NCBI GenBank assembly: GCA_030592465.1
Contig: JAUVJB010000138.1
Span: forward strand, 1 to 7,863
Direction of reading: 5' to 3'
Origin: Bacteroidota bacterium
GTDB taxonomy: Bacteria > Bacteroidota > Bacteroidia > Bacteroidales > B39-G9
Length of the DNA stretch: 7,863 nucleotides
Shown: in pieces, positions 5,708 to 7,863 of the stretch
Position numbering within the stretch: the stretch's first letter is position 1
Layout of the letters: each line of letters begins with the position of its first letter
Position numbers and translations under genes: made by a program
Notes under the pieces: generated by a model
What the model saw: only the letters and a program-made list of their open reading frames with translations
The model's database searches: none
What the model was told of the DNA's origin: nothing

Positions 5708-5739
5708 CAACTTTATTTTAAAAATTACAGACCTCCAAA
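5708..5739 (-). promoter_or_regulatory. Bacteroidota-type promoter candidate for antitoxin-toxin (and probably iorAB)
   Basis: On the minus strand TTTG (5736-5739) is followed after 20 bases by TAAAGTTG (5708-5715), one mismatch from TAnnTTTG. The spacing is the same as in the rpmB candidate. Transcription would begin at about 5700, at the outer edge of repeat copy B, so the repeat corresponds closely to the 5' untranslated leader. The -33 box lies inside one arm of the inverted repeat 5735-5778, so a regulator bound there could block it. Confidence 0.45.
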
Positions 5740-5778
5740 TCGTTTAAGTATCCTGATAAAAAAGCATTAACGATTTGG
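5735..5778. promoter_or_regulatory. 10-bp inverted repeat overlapping the promoter: operator or terminator candidate
   Basis: CCAAATCGTT (5735-5744) and AACGATTTGG (5769-5778) are perfect inverted repeats 24 bases apart. One arm contains the TTTG of the promoter candidate. Antitoxins often repress their own promoter through such half-sites, which makes an operator possible. Alternatively it is a hairpin ending the restriction-modification transcript, although no T tract directly follows the stem on that strand. Confidence 0.4.
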
Positions 5779-5884
5779 CTATGCGTAGTGCGGGATTCCG
5801 CAGCACTTCACTTTCAATTTACAACTATATTTTTTTACTTGCATAATCTTTCAATTTATGACAAAACCCGCATTACGTATAGCC
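5777..5884. repeat. Imperfect 18-bp inverted-repeat element behind the endonuclease gene
   Basis: GGCTATGCGTAGTGCGGG (5777-5794) and CCCGCATTACGTATAGCC (5867-5884) match as inverted repeats at 16 of 18 positions. The inner 72 bases have a GCGG-GATT-CCGC mini-hairpin (5790-5801), two copies of CTTTCAATTTA (5811-5821, 5848-5858) and no gene. The right arm ends four bases before the endonuclease stop codon. I recognise GGCTATACGTAATGCGGG-like sequences as recurrent intergenic elements in Bacteroidota, so this may be a MITE or the border of a mobile segment. Together with 5735-5778 it accounts for most of the gene-free stretch 5700-5888. Confidence 0.55.
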
Positions 5885-5888
5885 TTTG

Positions 5889-6608
5889 TTACAAACTGGC
5901 TTTCTTTAATCGTTCTATTTCTGTTCTTATTTCATCTACAACTTTTTCGTTTTTAATTACCTTTTTATCACCAGTTCGAGTTGAAAAAATCACAAAAACT
6001 TTTCCACCATATTTTTTTTCAAAATCTTGAAAACTTGCACTCATTCTTTCAGTTATCTTGTAGTTCCCAAAGTTTGCATTTGCTGTAATAGGTTTGATTT
6101 GTATTCCAAAATACTTATTTCCAACTTTACCGAGATAATCAATATCACCAGCGTGGTCTAATTCAGGGTCGCTCTCTTCAAATTCAATTTCAGGAAATAT
6201 TTTTGCAAGTCCGTCATTTATAACAGATTTTTCAAGCAAAAACCCGTCATAAGTGCGGACAATTGTAACTTCATAAATATAATCCTTACAGTCTTGTAAC
6301 GATAGGTCTTCAAACGCTGCTGTCCATTCAGGGATTACTACTTCGGTTATTTTTGTATATAACCTTTCACCCATTTCGTCCAATGTTTCTTTGGTTATTT
6401 TAACACTATCTTTTTTCTTTGTATATGCTTTTTCAAAGTAGTATTCTTCCCATTCTTCAAGGGCTTTCGGTTGGCATTCACGGATTAAAGCCATTACTGC
6501 ATCAACTTTATTTGGTCGTGTAAGTTGATAAGTATTACTCGCATAGTTTAATACTTTTTCCTTTTTGCCAAAAGGTTTTGCATATTTTTTTAATTCTTTT
6601 TTTGCCAT
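5889..6608 (-). CDS. Type II restriction endonuclease, MjaI-like family
   Basis: The 239-residue protein lies directly behind a DNA methyltransferase, with its ATG overlapping the methyltransferase stop as TAATG, so the two are translationally coupled. A PD-(D/E)XK-type nuclease core is visible at GDIDYLGKVGNKYFGIQIKP (154-173): D155 or D157 on the first strand and Q170-I-K172 in place of the usual E-x-K. The segment RPNKVDAVMALIRECQPKAL (31-50) followed by EEWEEYYF resembles, from memory, the MjaI family of CTAG-cutting enzymes. The last helices are basic. It should cut unmethylated DNA at the partner's site. Family assignment is moderate and the site is inferred only. The start MAKKELKKYA is basic, and no closer alternative fits as well. 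Confidence 0.65.
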   Translation of the reverse strand: MAKKELKKYAKPFGKKEKVLNYASNTYQLTRPNKVDAVMALIRECQPKALEEWEEYYFEKAYTKKKDSVKITKETLDEMGERLYTKITEVVIPEWTAAFEDLSLQDCKDYIYEVTIVRTYDGFLLEKSVINDGLAKIFPEIEFEESDPELDHAGDIDYLGKVGNKYFGIQIKPITANANFGNYKITERMSASFQDFEKKYGGKVFVIFSTRTGDKKVIKNEKVVDEIRTEIERLKKASL

Positions 6609-7863
6609 TATACAGTTTCCTTATTTAAATACATGAATTTTTCTTTTTTCTTATAATTGTATGCTAAATCAGCGTCAGCAAAACCATTTTTTATCAGGTG
6701 AGCATTAATAAATGTTTTATTTTTTAAATATAAATAAACCATTAAATGATTTTTTTCATCGTGTTTGGTTTCATCATATTTTAGAAACACTTTTTGTCCT
6801 TTTGTTTTGAGCTGTAAAAACTCAATAGCTTTTCCGTTTGCTTCCTTTTTTTCTTTAACTCCAATAAGTCTAACAATCAAACCATTATTTAGCTTTACTA
6901 ATTCAGGACTAATAATTTCTTTTATTGAATAGTATTCTTCTCTTCTCGTTGAGTCATTTTGGTCAATTTTTGAACCGAATTGAAGTTTTTTAGGGTCAGT
7001 TTTTTTATCAAAATGGTGGAAGTCTTTAAAAATATATGGAAGTTTTTCTATTTCATTCTTAAAATCAATATTTATCTTTTCTTGTTTTATAAAACTATAA
7101 TCAGAATTAAAAATGTCTCCTTGATTTATTTCTAATTTTCTTTCAATGTATGGTATAAATTTGGGGTTTATTTCGTAACCGACAGAATTTCTGTTTAATT
7201 TTTTTGCAGATAGTGAAGTTGTTCCACTTCCAAGAAATGGGTCAAGAACAGTGTCTCCAACAAATGAAAACATTTTTATCAATCTTTTTGGCAATTCTTC
7301 CGGAAACATTGCTAAATGTCCGTCTTGTCTTGTTCCGCCAAAATTCCAGTGCCCATCAAAATATGTTTTCCATTCTTCTTTGGTCATTTTTGATTGTTCT
7401 TTTATTTCCCTACTAGGCTTTATAGGTATCCCTAGTTTTTTAAACAATAAAATAAATTCGTAATCAATAGTTAAAATTCCATTTCTCGGTGTAGGATAAC
7501 TTCCCATTAAAGAAGCTCCTCCTGTTGTATTTGAAGTTGTTTTTTTCTGCCAAATTATTGCACCCATATAATCAAATCCAATGACTTCGCAGAATTTTAT
7601 TATTTCTGTTCGTATAGGAATTACTTTATATCTTCCATAATAAACAGCTCTTGCAAATTGGTCACCAATGTTAACACACAAACGACATCCGTTATTTAGA
7701 ACCCTGTAACTTTCTTTCCAAACAAGATTTAAGTTGTTTATATATTCTTCATAACTGTCATTATATCCTATTTGGTTTTCTGTTCCGTAATCTTTTAATT
7801 GCCAATATGGTGGTGAAGTAATAACCAAATCAACTGATTTATCTTCCAACTCAGCCATTTTTC
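6608..7863 (-). CDS. Type II DNA methyltransferase (m4C/m6A, beta order) with C-terminal SNase-like domain; 5' end outside window
   Basis: The frame stays open to the right edge (Glu-Lys precede Met 7858). Families of this type usually have a short GDxLE segment before MAELEDKSVDLVITSPPYWQ, so the true start is beyond the window. Numbering from Met 7858, catalytic motif IV TSPPYW is at 14-19 and the AdoMet-binding motif I DPFLGSGTT at 206-214, which is the beta order. TSPPYW favours N4-cytosine methylation, but N6-adenine is not excluded. Residues about 245-320 are a linker. Residues 322-410 (GLIVRLIGV, MVYLYLKNKTFINAHLIKNGFAD) resemble staphylococcal nuclease, with R330 kept, but the VDTPE motif reads VKEKKE and the catalytic Arg87 position appears to be His371. 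A binding rather than cutting role is inferred. It protects DNA from the adjoining endonuclease, with which it overlaps by one base. Confidence 0.88.
   Translation of the reverse strand, partial: KMAELEDKSVDLVITSPPYWQLKDYGTENQIGYNDSYEEYINNLNLVWKESYRVLNNGCRLCVNIGDQFARAVYYGRYKVIPIRTEIIKFCEVIGFDYMGAIIWQKKTTSNTTGGASLMGSYPTPRNGILTIDYEFILLFKKLGIPIKPSREIKEQSKMTKEEWKTYFDGHWNFGGTRQDGHLAMFPEELPKRLIKMFSFVGDTVLDPFLGSGTTSLSAKKLNRNSVGYEINPKFIPYIERKLEINQGDIFNSDYSFIKQEKINIDFKNEIEKLPYIFKDFHHFDKKTDPKKLQFGSKIDQNDSTRREEYYSIKEIISPELVKLNNGLIVRLIGVKEKKEANGKAIEFLQLKTKGQKVFLKYDETKHDEKNHLMVYLYLKNKTFINAHLIKNGFADADLAYNYKKKEKFMYLNKETV

Noticed and set aside
5452..6030. Plus-strand open frames over the antitoxin (5452-5661) and across 5788-6030
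   Set aside because: The first is antisense to the antitoxin. The second runs through the inverted-repeat element and antisense to the endonuclease end, with no domain or leader.
7413..7435. CTAG occurs only twice in the window, both times inside the methyltransferase gene (7413 and 7432), which could signal avoidance of a CTAG-cutting MjaI-like enzyme
   Set aside because: GATC, with the same composition, was found only three times in the same manual scan, so the scarcity is not specific to CTAG.
7204..7463. Plus-strand open frames opposite the methyltransferase
   Set aside because: They are antisense to the region spanning motif I and look like shadows.

Overview
The window looks like chromosomal DNA of an anaerobic member of the Bacteroidota. 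The evidence is very AT-rich sequence, no Shine-Dalgarno sequences (A-rich leaders instead), promoter candidates of the TTTG / TAnnTTTG type used by this phylum, a bL28-bL33-DUF4295 ribosomal gene cluster, a TPR-PD40 envelope protein, and a 2-oxoacid:ferredoxin oxidoreductase typical of anaerobes. All genes except one lie on the minus strand.

Layout. Positions 1-663 hold a minus-strand ribosomal operon, rpmB (bL28) - rpmG (zinc-free bL33) - a DUF4295 gene, closed by a hairpin terminator at 3-40. The DUF4295 gene is too short for ordinary ORF calling. It carries one in-frame TAG that cuts an otherwise well preserved 51-residue reading frame. Positions 664-1040 contain the operon promoter candidate and a 170-bp MITE-like element with 19-bp terminal inverted repeats and a TTTA/TTTA flank. 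Positions 1041-2330, on the plus strand, encode an exported TPR + PD40 beta-propeller protein that lacks the OmpA-like end of its larger relatives. Positions 2381-4809 hold iorB and iorA (indolepyruvate oxidoreductase), separated by a 248-bp spacer full of palindromes. This IorA has no C-terminal ferredoxin domain.

Directly upstream of iorA, positions 4865-5651 hold a two-gene UPF0175 antitoxin / DUF3368 PIN-toxin module. It is flanked by a 58-bp direct repeat (57/58 identical; 4800-4857 and 5642-5699). The repeat contains the leader and the first codons of both iorA and the antitoxin. The only good promoter candidate (5708-5739) is upstream of the antitoxin copy. The simplest reading is that the toxin-antitoxin pair was inserted or duplicated into the iorA leader, captured the iorA start codon, and now stands between the promoter and iorAB.

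Positions 5700-5888 form a gene-free stretch with two adjoining inverted repeats. Positions 5889-7863 contain a Type II restriction-modification pair: a MjaI-like endonuclease and a beta-order (m4C/m6A) DNA methyltransferase, overlapping by one base as TAATG. The methyltransferase runs off the right edge. It has a C-terminal domain resembling staphylococcal nuclease in which the catalytic residues appear lost.

Overall, a housekeeping and metabolic backbone (ribosomal operon, ior) is interleaved with defence/addiction genes and small repeated elements. The most interesting points are the toxin-antitoxin insertion with its duplicated leader, the amber-interrupted DUF4295 gene, and the methyltransferase-SNase fusion.
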